A stretch of DNA of 64,000 bases. Origin: Bacteroides ndongoniae. Lineage in GTDB: Bacteria > Bacteroidota > Bacteroidia > Bacteroidales > Bacteroidaceae. Shown here piece by piece: positions 34,645-42,922 of the stretch (positions are counted from its first letter, which is position 1; each line of letters opens with the position of its first letter). The position numbers and the translations under genes are program-made. The notes beneath the pieces were generated by a model that was not told where the DNA came from, made no database searches, and saw only the letters and a program-made list of their open reading frames with translations. Where the stretch lies: NCBI RefSeq assembly GCF_900108345.1, contig NZ_FNVV01000014.1, positions 2,217,664-2,281,663 on the forward strand, read 5' to 3'.

Positions 34645-35043
34645 TTATTTGTTTCCGAAGTCGGCAGGAATCTCACCCCACAGGCGGTTGTCCCAGTGCA
34701 GCACTTCGATGTCCTTGATTCTTGCCTCCATCACTTTGAGGAATATCTCCGCTTTCTGCAATGCCGGGCATCTGCGTGAAGAGGCTGTCTGTTTGTTACA
34801 ATACCACGTGATGGCTGTAATGCTGTCCGAGTAGATTGTTCGCGGACTTTCCGGATGTTCCATGACATATCTGACCGCCTCGACAATGCCGAGAAACTCC
34901 CCGATATTGTTCGTCCAGTTACCGATAGCTTTGGAAAAGAGTTCTTTTCCTGAAGAGAGGTCGACAGCCCGGAAGCGTGTCAACCTCTCTTTTGCAGAAT
35001 GGGCACCGTCGGTCGCAATACCCACGACCGGTTTTTCTTTCAT
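34645..35043 (-). CDS. RNase HI-like protein
   Basis: 132 residues from ATG at 35043. The four acidic residues of RNase HI are in the right order: Asp 12 (TDGA), Glu 49 (GEF), Asp 73 (YSDS) and Asp 128 (ADFG). NNIGEFLGIVEAV and IYSDSITAITW are typical of the family. It would cut RNA in RNA-DNA hybrids. The spacing is compact and no other domain is attached. It overlaps the upstream gene by four bases. In an element that also encodes a reverse transcriptase, hybrid removal is one possible job, but plasmid R-loops or Okazaki primers are equally possible. Confidence 0.88.
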   Translation of the reverse strand: MKEKPVVGIATDGAHSAKERLTRFRAVDLSSGKELFSKAIGNWTNNIGEFLGIVEAVRYVMEHPESPRTIYSDSITAITWYCNKQTASSRRCPALQKAEIFLKVMEARIKDIEVLHWDNRLWGEIPADFGNK

Positions 35044-35570
35044 TGAATTCCTCCCTGATGTCTGTCTCCCGTATAGATGAACCCGTCGGATTCCATACGT
35101 CGTACCAGAGCACGCGCCTGATTCAGATAGTCGGTGATGACACCTTCCTTGTACTTGATATCCTTGCGTCCCTTGAGGATTTCCAGCACACCGTCTATTG
35201 TGCGGCTCATTACGCTCTTGCCGTCTTTCGGGTCGAAGAAAATCTTTTTGTTGCCGAACGTCACAGTTACTTGATACAATGTCTTCGGGACGATCACTGT
35301 TTCCACATGCGCCTGAAATAACACGGGGGTAGCGGCAACGACTACATACCCGTTGGCTTTGTGCATGGGTTTCAACTCTACCGAGTATAGTATGTTTGGC
35401 TCGAGAGTTCCTTTCAGGTCTTCCGAAAGGACACAAATCTGCTTGCCGAATCTTGAGTCTTCACGGACTCCCATCAATTTACGTGTCTTGGAATGGCGCG
35501 AAACGAACCCTATCAGTTCGCCCGTCTCTTCCGATCTCGCAAACTTCAGTTGCGATTTTTCCGATGTCAT
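35040..35570 (-). CDS. Unknown protein coupled to RNase H gene
   Basis: 176 residues. The N-terminal part is basic and beta-rich (ARSEETGELIGFVSRHSKTRKLMG), and the C-terminus has a helix (ITDYLNQARALVRRMESDGF). No known domain is recognised. It starts about 65 bases after a Bacteroidota promoter and overlaps the RNase H gene by four bases, so the two are coexpressed. Confidence 0.8.
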   Translation of the reverse strand: MTSEKSQLKFARSEETGELIGFVSRHSKTRKLMGVREDSRFGKQICVLSEDLKGTLEPNILYSVELKPMHKANGYVVVAATPVLFQAHVETVIVPKTLYQVTVTFGNKKIFFDPKDGKSVMSRTIDGVLEILKGRKDIKYKEGVITDYLNQARALVRRMESDGFIYTGDRHQGGIQ

Positions 35571-35641
35571 ATTACTGTTCTTTCATATTCAATCTATTGC
35601 TTTCAATTGACAATCTGTTTTCAATGGGTCACTTTTCCATA

Positions 35642-35671
35642 CAAATATATGCCAATTTTTCACGCCAACAA
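35642..35671 (-). promoter_or_regulatory. Bacteroidota promoter for the RNase H operon
   Basis: Minus-strand TATATTTG (35649 to 35642) with TTG at 35671-35669, 19 bases upstream. Confidence 0.7.
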
Positions 35672-35732
35672 AACGTTTTAGTTATTAATTTTCAGATGGT
35701 TATGTGTAATATATATAGAGAAAAGGCTGCAT

Positions 35733-36389
35733 TCAGTACAGCCTTTCCTCCTCTGTAAAATGACTGAAACGCTCGTCAGTATCAGAAGTTTGCAGTAGAT
35801 AACGGCATTTCCAATAACGGTAAATCCGCCTTCCGTTGGGTATACAGTGATTTATATCGTCAGCATTCAGATATTGGTTCCCTTGTTCCGTACCGTGGTG
35901 CATCCATGTAGCGCACCCGGGCAGGTCCGGGTTGTTCCGGACATAGAAGTCCATTTTCTCTTTACCGGCGACAAAGATATTGTGTATCCGTACGTCCTTA
36001 TCGATAGGAAACCGGTAGGCGTACAACGCGAAGTCACAGATGTCGGTTTCCAGCAGGTTGCCGCCAAAGTGTTCGGGAGCTTTCCGTTTCAGGTTCTCGA
36101 ACCCCTCCAGAATACCCGGCCTGTCGCATATCTCGGCAAACCTTTCATCCGTTACCGGCTCAGCCGTCGCATAAACCACCCGAAAACCATTATCCGTACT
36201 GTCCAGTACCATGACATGCGCGACTATCCCCGGTGATTTGTTGATACTTTCGTCAATGCTGTCCGAGTCCGTGGTCAGACAGCATTTCAGCGTTCCGATG
36301 ATTAATACCGCTACCACCAACAGTGTCCAAGGACCTATTGCTGCCGCTATCAATACCAATTCATCGGCCCGTTTCCGTATTTGTTTCAT
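35733..36389 (-). CDS. Membrane-anchored unknown protein
   Basis: 218 residues from MKQIRKRADELVL at 36389; upstream codons lie inside the preceding gene. One membrane helix at about 13-35 (LVLIAAAIGPWTLLVVAVLI). The outer or inner domain has segments VVYATAEPVTDERFAEICDR and FALYAYRFPIDKDV. The start overlaps the MutS-like gene by 29 bases. No known family. Confidence 0.75.
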   Translation of the reverse strand: MKQIRKRADELVLIAAAIGPWTLLVVAVLIIGTLKCCLTTDSDSIDESINKSPGIVAHVMVLDSTDNGFRVVYATAEPVTDERFAEICDRPGILEGFENLKRKAPEHFGGNLLETDICDFALYAYRFPIDKDVRIHNIFVAGKEKMDFYVRNNPDLPGCATWMHHGTEQGNQYLNADDINHCIPNGRRIYRYWKCRYLLQTSDTDERFSHFTEEERLY

Positions 36390-36684
36390 TGATTTTGAGA
36401 ATGTGGCGGCCGGATACCCCCCGGACCTCGGACACGCATACCTTGCATCCTGCATCCAGCAACCGGTTTCTACATTCTTCCAAGGCGGCGTCGGAAATCC
36501 TGATGGCAGGTATACCCGCCGCCGTCATCTTGAACCGGGGCACTTCCGTGATCCGGGTAATCGTTTCGGCATCATCAAAATACGCCTCGAATGAATCTCC
36601 GACATGGAAAAGGATGATGGTTTCCACGCCATGCCTTTCCTTCATGCCGCCGTAACAGCGGCGAATAATCTCTTCCTTTTTCAT
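36361..36684 (-). CDS. Free-standing MutS domain I-like protein (short form)
   Basis: 107 residues. ILFHVGDSFEAYFDDAETI (25-43) and AAGIPAIRISDAALEECRNR followed by LLDAGCKVCVSEV match the mismatch-recognition N-terminal domain of MutS (FF.vGDFYE.f..DA, iPm.GiP.ha...yl..L...G.kVaicEQ). The Phe-X-Glu of MutS is here SFEAY, so Phe and Glu of the mismatch wedge are kept. No ATPase or clamp part is attached. Such isolated domains in conjugative elements could bind DNA lesions or mimic MutS; role unknown. Confidence 0.75.
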   Translation of the reverse strand: MKKEEIIRRCYGGMKERHGVETIILFHVGDSFEAYFDDAETITRITEVPRFKMTAAGIPAIRISDAALEECRNRLLDAGCKVCVSEVRGVSGRHILKINETNTETGR

Positions 36685-36838
36685 ATCAAATAGATATATT
36701 AGGTTTGATGTCAGCCAAACATGAAAGTGCCTGTAATCCGTTCAACTGCCGGGCTTTCGTCCGAAATACATATACAGACTTTCTTCATCTGACAAATATA
36801 CAATAAATTACGGAACGACCCATGTCTATTGCATGAAA

Positions 36839-37249
36839 CTATCCTTTCATCTTCACCTCCCTTCTTTCAAATTGTTCGCGGATGATTTCAACGAGTTGTC
36901 CGATGCTGTCGATTTTTTGACTCTTACCGCAGGCTTTGCCATGGAACAATGGCGTGAAGTACAGGTTAAAATCCTCATCGATGGAAAAACCTCCCACGAG
37001 GACGATACCCGCCTTGATACGGTAATACTCGCCGTACATGGCGTAATCATCCGTAGTTTTGGTGAACCCGTACTCCGGCAACAAGTCCGGCAAAGTGTCC
37101 AGGATCGGCCGGATGACATCCTTGAGAAAATTCGGGGTCTCAACTTCCTTTTTCCGTTTCCGACCTTTTCTGCCGGTTCCGTTATCGTCTTGCAGGTAAT
37201 GGGCATCGAAACGATCCCGATATCTTTCTGTCAGTTCCTTAATATCCAT
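36839..37249 (-). CDS. Unknown soluble protein
   Basis: 136 residues from MDIKELTERYRDRFDAHYL at 37249. A basic linker (GRKGRKRKKE) at about 26-35 is followed by a compact domain (FLKDVIRPILDTLPDLLPEY, then YGEYYRIKAGIVLVGGF). The pattern of helices and strands suggests a small folded domain. The gene starts 13 bases after the previous stop. Not recognised. Confidence 0.75.
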   Translation of the reverse strand: MDIKELTERYRDRFDAHYLQDDNGTGRKGRKRKKEVETPNFLKDVIRPILDTLPDLLPEYGFTKTTDDYAMYGEYYRIKAGIVLVGGFSIDEDFNLYFTPLFHGKACGKSQKIDSIGQLVEIIREQFERREVKMKG

Positions 37250-37262
37250 ATCCTTTATACAT

Positions 37263-37571
37263 TTAATTGTTTTCCTCAAGCCACTCTTCCAGTGTCATGG
37301 AGTCCTCGAAACCGTATTCGTCAATCTGTACATAGCCGTCCTTTTCCGTGATAAACTCTTTCCTGGTCAGGATGGTTCCGCCATGATTTACCATCACCGT
37401 CGGTTCGATGGTCGCCAGACGGTCCCCGTCATCCGACTCCCGGATATCGTATGCGTACAGTCCCTCCGGAACGGCATTCCGGTCAATCCGCATATCCGTA
37501 AACAATGCAGGCGTGTCATTGATGGTCATAGACTCAAAGGTCTCGTTGCCAATGTTTTCTTTTGTAATCAT
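37263..37571 (-). CDS. LPD28-like small domain protein
   Basis: 102 residues from MITKENIGNETFE at 37571. LYAYDIRESDDGDRLATIE followed by VMVNHGGTILTRKEF resembles the LPD28 domain (large polyvalent protein associated domain 28), found in element-encoded polyproteins and as free units. The C-terminus is acidic. No activity is known for the domain. It starts 22 bases after the previous gene's end. Confidence 0.72.
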   Translation of the reverse strand: MITKENIGNETFESMTINDTPALFTDMRIDRNAVPEGLYAYDIRESDDGDRLATIEPTVMVNHGGTILTRKEFITEKDGYVQIDEYGFEDSMTLEEWLEENN

Positions 37572-37593
37572 ATTTATTGATTCAAATAGTTTA

Positions 37594-38250
37594 TTATTCC
37601 TGCTTGGGAAGTTCAATGGCTCTTACCCAATTGTTCCGGTCATCAAAACATTCATCATTGATGTTGGCCGTAAATTCCAGCGGTATCATCTTCTCAACCC
37701 GCGTTGCGGGGTTATTTTCGTAATCAACGATGATTTTCCCGGCCGGAACGTCACGTTCAAATTCGTCCAGCGGGAAAGAGAATATCCATATTTCCCGGTC
37801 TTTATCTTCCCCAAGAAACGCCTTGAGGTTGTCTGTATAAGCCTGGCATTTGTCCCACGAGGTTTCCACGAATGAAATGATTTCCTCTTCCGGTTTGCCG
37901 GTACGGTCTTTCAGGAATGCAACGGCATTCCCTTTCCAGATATCCTGCTCGACACAGAGTTCCAGATAACGTTCCCAGACTGTCACCAGCCAGTCCATGT
38001 TAATCTCATGCAGGTGGCGGCAGGTGAAACGCTCCCGGCTTTCCGCGTTGTAAAGCGTGCAGCTTCCGTCCGTGCGTATCTCCTCCAACCGGTACATGGT
38101 GTATACCGGTATCCCGTGCCCATACCCGTCTTCCCCTTCCTCCTCGACATATACCGTATGGGGCAACATATTTTCCGGCATTTTCGGTATCGCACACAGG
38201 TTGGCTATAACTTCCTGTTCCAACGCTTTTTGTTTCTCCTGTATTCTCAT
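37594..38250 (-). CDS. Unknown element protein
   Basis: 218 residues, mixed helix and strand. RFTCRHLHEINMDWLVTVWE and IISFVETSWDKCQAYTDNLK are notable segments. No motif is recognised. It lies between an HTH protein (3 bases away) and the LPD28-like gene and shares the tight spacing of the operon. Confidence 0.78.
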   Translation of the reverse strand: MRIQEKQKALEQEVIANLCAIPKMPENMLPHTVYVEEEGEDGYGHGIPVYTMYRLEEIRTDGSCTLYNAESRERFTCRHLHEINMDWLVTVWERYLELCVEQDIWKGNAVAFLKDRTGKPEEEIISFVETSWDKCQAYTDNLKAFLGEDKDREIWIFSFPLDEFERDVPAGKIIVDYENNPATRVEKMIPLEFTANINDECFDDRNNWVRAIELPKQE

Positions 38251-38253
38251 TGT

Positions 38254-38589
38254 CTATCCATCTTTTAGTATGATTTTACCTTCTTGAAATAATCTCTGTT
38301 TGTAACGACGGTGGTTGCGTATATTTTCGGTATGTTTCTTCCGGTCATATTTATACAAGCCTTTTGCCTTGTTCTCTCTCAGCAGTTCCTTGTTCCGCTC
38401 TTCGCTTTCTGGGTTCACAATGAAGGTTATCAGCCTGCGGCTGACACCGTATTCCCGGGCAAGCTGGCGCTGGCTGACAGCTTCTGTCATGTAACGGTGG
38501 AAAATTTCAGCCTTCTGAAAAGGAGTGAGCTTCTGCCTGCGGTCATATTGTGTCCCGCTGATGATTATTCCCGAGCTTTTGTATGGCAT
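38254..38589 (-). CDS. Helix-turn-helix protein
   Basis: 111 residues from MPYKSSGIII at 38589; a longer form from 38619 overlaps the upstream gene by 55 bases. The helix-turn-helix lies at QKAEIFHRYMTEAVSQRQLA and REYGVSRRLITFIV, resembling transposase or resolvase-type HTH. The C-terminus is strongly basic (KKHTENIRNHRRYKQR), so it should bind DNA. Likely a regulator or a small packaging-type protein; partner unknown. Confidence 0.78.
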   Translation of the reverse strand: MPYKSSGIIISGTQYDRRQKLTPFQKAEIFHRYMTEAVSQRQLAREYGVSRRLITFIVNPESEERNKELLRENKAKGLYKYDRKKHTENIRNHRRYKQRLFQEGKIILKDG

Positions 38590-39158
38590 AGTGAAGTCTG
38601 TTTTTCGTTTGTGGTCCATGAATGGTAGATGCGTTGTTTGCCATCTAAGGAGAGTAGAAACCAGCGGCTATAAATCCGTTCCAGCGTTTCGGTGTCGTGC
38701 CCGTATATCGGTCCCAGTTCGTTTGCAAACATCGCCGCTACCTTCAGCCTCCTGGTATCGGACAGCTTCTCCCACCAGCGGCAAATGGTCTTGTACTGCT
38801 TCACGTCCGTTACAAGGTCCGGAACCGGAGCGGAGGAGATATATTCCGCCTCTTTGCCGCACGGTGCCTGCCAGAACCCCTGTTCGCAAAGAGCGCGTTG
38901 CTCGTCACAAACCCGTTCTGCAAAGGATTTGAGTGCCATTTGGAATATCTTTCTTTCCAGTTCCTTACGTTCCATGGACAGTTCATGCACACCCACGTTC
39001 AGCCCGTGCTTATTGCGTTCATCCGGGGAAAGCTTGTTGCTCAAGGCTTTCCTGACCAGTTCCAGCCGTTCTTTCAGAGGGCCGTATTCGTTGTTATCTA
39101 AATACCGGTTAAACAGTTCCTGTTCGTTTCCGGGCAGTATGAATATATTTTCCATCAT
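38565..39158 (-). CDS. Unknown element protein
   Basis: 197 residues, mainly helical (LKERLELVRKALSNKLSP, KELERKIFQMALKSFAERV). Two cysteines (CDEQRALC, CGKEAEY) are isolated. No known domain recognised. It overlaps the HTH gene downstream by at least 25 bases. Confidence 0.78.
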   Translation of the reverse strand: MMENIFILPGNEQELFNRYLDNNEYGPLKERLELVRKALSNKLSPDERNKHGLNVGVHELSMERKELERKIFQMALKSFAERVCDEQRALCEQGFWQAPCGKEAEYISSAPVPDLVTDVKQYKTICRWWEKLSDTRRLKVAAMFANELGPIYGHDTETLERIYSRWFLLSLDGKQRIYHSWTTNEKQTSLCHTKARE

Positions 39159-39170
39159 GCATCATTTAAG

Positions 39171-39677
39171 TTATCGGATGTGAATAGGATATATCGCAGT
39201 GGATAGCGGGTGTCGGGGTGCGGAAATAGCCACGAGATCCCGTGCCGTCAAGGGGCGCAGAAAAACGGCATCGAACTCCTGAGTATCGTCTTCACGGATA
39301 TCTCGGACTTCAATGATCCATGTGCCTTCATAGCGGCACCAGGCAATCACCTCCAAAATCATTTCCTTTCTGTAGTCAGCCGGTCCGTCCCCGAAACTTT
39401 CACGTATCCGCTTAATTGCATCGTCTGTCAGCCGGACAAATTCCCCTTTGCGGAACGGAGCTTCCGGCGTAACGGCAGGAGCCAGCATCTGCCAGTCTTC
39501 ATGTCCGTCCAGGTCTTCCACAGCCATTGCGTAGGCTTTGTATTCAGCTTCGGTCTCGAAATGTCTGGTTATCACATATCCCCCGGATTCGGCCGTGCTC
39601 TCCACCGACGAGATATCCCCGGTTTTCCTGTATATGCTTACAGTATCCTTACCGAGTAGAACTTTTACTGTTATCAT
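39171..39677 (-). CDS. Unknown protein, tandem paralogue of 39700
   Basis: 168 residues from MITVKVLLGKDTVSIYRKTG at 39677. The first ~65 residues match the start of the next gene upstream (39700): a short strand pair, then FETEAEYKAYAMAVEDLDG against FETEAEYNAYIAGVNDADG. After this the two differ. A Bacteroidota-like upstream region between the genes is only 22 bases. It looks like a tandem duplication of one small domain with different C-terminal parts. Function unknown. Confidence 0.78.
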   Translation of the reverse strand: MITVKVLLGKDTVSIYRKTGDISSVESTAESGGYVITRHFETEAEYKAYAMAVEDLDGHEDWQMLAPAVTPEAPFRKGEFVRLTDDAIKRIRESFGDGPADYRKEMILEVIAWCRYEGTWIIEVRDIREDDTQEFDAVFLRPLTARDLVAISAPRHPLSTAIYPIHIR

Positions 39678-39699
39678 TATTGCAGATGGTGTGGTTTTA

Positions 39700-40146
39700 T
39701 TATAAATGGAACTCCACGTCTTCCTCCTCGAACTCCGTGTCGTGGTCCTCGTTGTACCCCTCGACGGTCGAACCAGGGACATAGGTCTCTCCGCCAATCC
39801 CATAACGTCCGGCATCGAGCAGTTTCCGAAGGGTTTCGGTGTCCCCGTTTAGAATCCTTTCGATGTCCTCCCGGCTGCCCCGGACGCTAATTCCGAGACG
39901 TAGCCAGAGATTTTCCTCTCTCGAGGTGTCCGCCTCTTCCGACCGGTGGCGTATGATATGATAATCACTCCATCCGTCGGCATCGTTTACCCCGGCGATG
40001 TAGGCATTGTACTCCGCCTCAGTCTCGAACTCTTTCTCGTCCACGACGCCCCCGTTATCCGCCAGCCATTCTTCAGAAGGCAGTTCATTGTTCTCTTCAT
40101 ATTCCCGTACGGCGTCCTCGCCGAAAATCGTTGTTATCTTTATCAT
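39700..40146 (-). CDS. Unknown protein, tandem paralogue of 39171
   Basis: 148 residues. N-terminal domain as described for the neighbouring gene (FETEAEYNAYIAGVNDADG). The C-terminal half contains ERILNGDTETLRKLLDAGRY and a very acidic tail (HDTEFEEEDVEF). The acidic end is typical of DNA-mimic or chaperone-like proteins but is no proof. Function unknown. Confidence 0.78.
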   Translation of the reverse strand: MIKITTIFGEDAVREYEENNELPSEEWLADNGGVVDEKEFETEAEYNAYIAGVNDADGWSDYHIIRHRSEEADTSREENLWLRLGISVRGSREDIERILNGDTETLRKLLDAGRYGIGGETYVPGSTVEGYNEDHDTEFEEEDVEFHL

Positions 40147-40184
40147 GTGTCTTTGGGTTTTGAATATTTGTTATTTAATGGTTA

Positions 40185-40661
40185 TCAAACTCGTTTGCCC
40201 GAACCGGTTTGATTCGGTTCGCAGACAGCCACCCGGTTTCCGGCGCGTATCAGTTTGGGGAGATACACGTCCAGGTCACGAAAAGAAAACCGCAGTTCCT
40301 TGACGCCTTTCCCTTGCCCGTCGACGCGTTCGGCGGTGGCAATGCCCAAAATGCCGGAAGCGGCGATGGCATCATCCTCATACAATTCACAAGATTCCCC
40401 GTTTCGGAAAATGTACAGGGCATCCGGGTGCGCCGCTTTCATCTCGCGGTATTTTCCCATCATGTCGGAAACTCCCGGGACATTTCCGTTCCCCGTTACA
40501 TTCCGGGTCTTCAGTAGGTTCCTCGTGGCGTCGATGTCGATGAAATTCGTCCAGCCGGCTTTATGAAGTTCGACAGCAGCTTCCCGCAGGGATACCTTCC
40601 CGTTCTCGACCTCCTCTTTCAGGGATTCGAGAATGTTCTTGATTTTATAATCATTCATCAT
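40185..40661 (-). CDS. MutS domain I-like protein with N-terminal helical part
   Basis: 158 residues. Residues 1-57 form a separate helical part (EVENGKVSLREAAVELHKAG). Residues ~66-150 match MutS domain I: KYREMKAAHPDALYIFRNGE, CELYEDDAIAASGILGI, then RDLDVYLPKLIRAGNRVAV and CEP. The Phe-X-Glu wedge of MutS is replaced here by GESCELYEDD, so the intercalating Phe is lost. It is a second, longer version of the domain encoded at 36361. No ATPase part is present. Confidence 0.78.
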   Translation of the reverse strand: MMNDYKIKNILESLKEEVENGKVSLREAAVELHKAGWTNFIDIDATRNLLKTRNVTGNGNVPGVSDMMGKYREMKAAHPDALYIFRNGESCELYEDDAIAASGILGIATAERVDGQGKGVKELRFSFRDLDVYLPKLIRAGNRVAVCEPNQTGSGKRV

Positions 40662-40762
40662 ATTTTTTATTCTTTGGTTACATTGTTACTTGTTCCGACG
40701 GTATTCCGGTCAAGGGGAAAGCACCCGTGGCCTCCGGTAACCCGTCGATACACTGCCCGTCG

Positions 40763-41665
40763 TCAGGATTTCCCCGACAGGTAATGCCCGATGGACTTGT
40801 AACGGTTAGGAATGTTCGCGTTCTCGTTGAAACCGTTCAGGCAGTGGAGCAAGGCATCTTCGAGCGTGACATAACGACGGTCGAAAGTTTGGATATTATC
40901 CAGACAATAAGCATTTACAGCGTATTTGAAAGGCGCGTACATCCTTTCGTTCTCCCGCTTTAAAATGACAAACCAGTCGAAATGGAGTTTCAAGCGGAAA
41001 CCGTCGCTCTCGCCGACTTTCATCAGCCGCTCTTTGTCGAGAAGCCGCCGCACGAGTGTGGCGTCGAGCTGACGGGTATACTCCCTGTACGCCTTGATAC
41101 GGGCCGTGTAAGCCGCGGCATATTGTTCGATGTCCGTTTCTTTCAGCCGATGTTCCGCCGGGTAAAAGTCCAGCACCTCTTTCGTCGTGACGGGAATTTT
41201 CAGGTCGTCCACCCCGATCTCGTAGGTCTTGTTTTCCAACACGTCGTGGAACTCGAACCCTTGAATTCCCATGAGGGTAAATTCTCGCGTCGGGTCAGGG
41301 AGCGCAAGTGATTTGAGCTCTTCGAGGTCGCGGCACACGGCCACGACCGGATACTTCTCGACCACGTCTGACGGGCCTCCGATGCGGATATACGCCTTTT
41401 CACACCCGTCGTAATCACCATGCCGGACAATGTCGCAGCAGGTGTAGTTGGGGGCGGCACGATGCCGCGCCGTATATTCCGTCCAAAGCTTGTCCAGCCC
41501 GGCTTTTACTTCGTCAGGGTCGGTCAGGGCAACGTTGCCGCACTGGCTGCACCGGCCGTCCGACAAGGCGTTGCGGGTAAATTCGAGGAACTGTCTGGTG
41601 TTCGGGTCGATGACGGCGGTACATTTCACTCCAGTGCCGCCGCAGATACTGCATACGATTGACAT
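40763..41665 (-). CDS. Zinc-ribbon element protein
   Basis: 300 residues from MSIVCSICGG at 41665. The ribbon CSICGGTGVKCTAVIDPNT....CSQCG is near the N-terminus and belongs to the ribbon type also found at 30451 and 54021. The middle part matches the C-terminal half of the 30451 protein (SDVVEKYPVVAVCRDLEELK). The C-terminal ~110 residues (RIKAYREYTRQLDATLVRRL) are helical and absent there. No enzyme motif. Function unknown. Confidence 0.82.
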   Translation of the reverse strand: MSIVCSICGGTGVKCTAVIDPNTRQFLEFTRNALSDGRCSQCGNVALTDPDEVKAGLDKLWTEYTARHRAAPNYTCCDIVRHGDYDGCEKAYIRIGGPSDVVEKYPVVAVCRDLEELKSLALPDPTREFTLMGIQGFEFHDVLENKTYEIGVDDLKIPVTTKEVLDFYPAEHRLKETDIEQYAAAYTARIKAYREYTRQLDATLVRRLLDKERLMKVGESDGFRLKLHFDWFVILKRENERMYAPFKYAVNAYCLDNIQTFDRRYVTLEDALLHCLNGFNENANIPNRYKSIGHYLSGKS

Positions 41666-41685
41666 AAGTTTTTTGATTTGTGTAT

Positions 41686-42390
41686 TTATTCGTACAATCT
41701 TTCTTTTTGACGCTTTTTCAAGGTCATCCGGAGATATTGCATCAGTTTCCCGCAGGGACACAGGGCATGTTCCCGTTGGCGGGCATAACTCAGGTCCCCG
41801 TTGGAGAGAACCATGCCTTCAGCATTGAGACAGAGGTCGCCGTAAACGTAGTTCTCCTCCGTAAGATAAATCCCATGAACAGGGTTCGGAAACCCCTCCG
41901 TGCTGCGGCCTTCCCGGAAAAGGAAGATACGCTCGGCCTGTCCCCGGACTCCGAAAAAGGGATACGGGGAAAGTGCCGCGAGCGTGGCGGCATGCTCTGC
42001 CGGATCATGGAAGCGGTCGTCGCTCATTTCGAGCATGTGGCCGGAGTCCTGTTCCTTTTCCTCCTGGTACTCGTACAGTGCGGCGCAGGCTTCTATGAAT
42101 TCCTCCGAACGGGATGTGGCAGAGCCGTTGGTTACGATATAAAAGTCATTGACAGTAATACCGTAGGCGCGTACCCGTTCGAGGATATGGCGGATGGCCC
42201 GGACGTTAAGCGACGGCTCGCCGCCCGTGATGTTGAAATGGTGAATATGCCTGACATGCCGCAGCAGGTTGCTTATATGTTTCAAAGGGATATCCACGGA
42301 TTCGGCATCTCCCCGCATGCAATGGGTACAGCGCATGTTGCAACGTCGGGTAATCTCGATGCAGAGATTCTTGATATATAGTTCTCTCAT
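41686..42390 (-). CDS. Radical SAM protein
   Basis: 234 residues. CNMRCTHC at 17-24 is the CxxxCxxC cluster site that binds a 4Fe-4S cluster and S-adenosylmethionine; GGEPS at 56-60 is the SAM amino-binding motif. FYIVTNGS gives a further strand of the barrel. The C-terminal section has CLNAEGMVLSNGD and CPCGKL, resembling the simple SPASM-like tail of peptide or nucleotide-modifying members. The substrate cannot be told. It lies alone among unknown genes, 20 bases upstream of the zinc-ribbon gene, so it belongs to the operon and is not a separate metabolic gene. Confidence 0.9.
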   Translation of the reverse strand: MRELYIKNLCIEITRRCNMRCTHCMRGDAESVDIPLKHISNLLRHVRHIHHFNITGGEPSLNVRAIRHILERVRAYGITVNDFYIVTNGSATSRSEEFIEACAALYEYQEEKEQDSGHMLEMSDDRFHDPAEHAATLAALSPYPFFGVRGQAERIFLFREGRSTEGFPNPVHGIYLTEENYVYGDLCLNAEGMVLSNGDLSYARQREHALCPCGKLMQYLRMTLKKRQKERLYE

Positions 42391-42407
42391 ATTCGATGTA
42401 GTTCGGC

Positions 42408-42911
42408 TTAGGTTTCATCCGGGATTTCCTTTCCCGTGTAAGGATTATACAGCGGTGTGTTGCCAACTGCCTCGGCGTCAATAGCGAAACTGCCACGGCC
42501 TACGTCGTAGAAGAGTTCCAGCTTTAGTGGCGTTGAAGCGATGACTTTCTCAGCCTCGGCTTGTGACAGGCCTGAATACATCAGGCATTTGACACGACAC
42601 CGGAACATTTCCGGATTGGTTTCCGGCGTGGTAACTACATCAACGACCTCGCACACTTCATCCGTGATGGCGAAGCGGTCGGGATTGGGTGTGCCGTTCC
42701 TTCTAGAGCCGTCCGATGCGGCATGTCCGGTGATTGAATGGTTCCGCACCTTTTCGGCGGGATAGGTCTTATCGCCTTTGGCGAAATACGACTTGCCGGA
42801 GGCGACACAGGCATGATAGATTACGTCGTGGACCTTTCGTCCGTTGTCAAGTATAATTGTATAGACCGTTCCCTCCTGCAAGACAGGAACGGCATTCGGT
42901 TTATGAGACAT
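42408..42911 (-). CDS. Unknown protein next to radical SAM gene
   Basis: 167 residues. Beta-rich N-terminus (TVYTIILDNGRKVHDVIYHA), a Ser/Asn/Arg linker (SDGSRRNGTPNPDRF), and a helical segment (LSQAEAEKVIASTPLKLELF). It lies 17 bases before the radical SAM gene and could be its substrate or partner by position only. The single cysteines are not in a cluster. Confidence 0.75.
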   Translation of the reverse strand: MSHKPNAVPVLQEGTVYTIILDNGRKVHDVIYHACVASGKSYFAKGDKTYPAEKVRNHSITGHAASDGSRRNGTPNPDRFAITDEVCEVVDVVTTPETNPEMFRCRVKCLMYSGLSQAEAEKVIASTPLKLELFYDVGRGSFAIDAEAVGNTPLYNPYTGKEIPDET

Positions 42912-42922
42912 AAGATTTGTTT

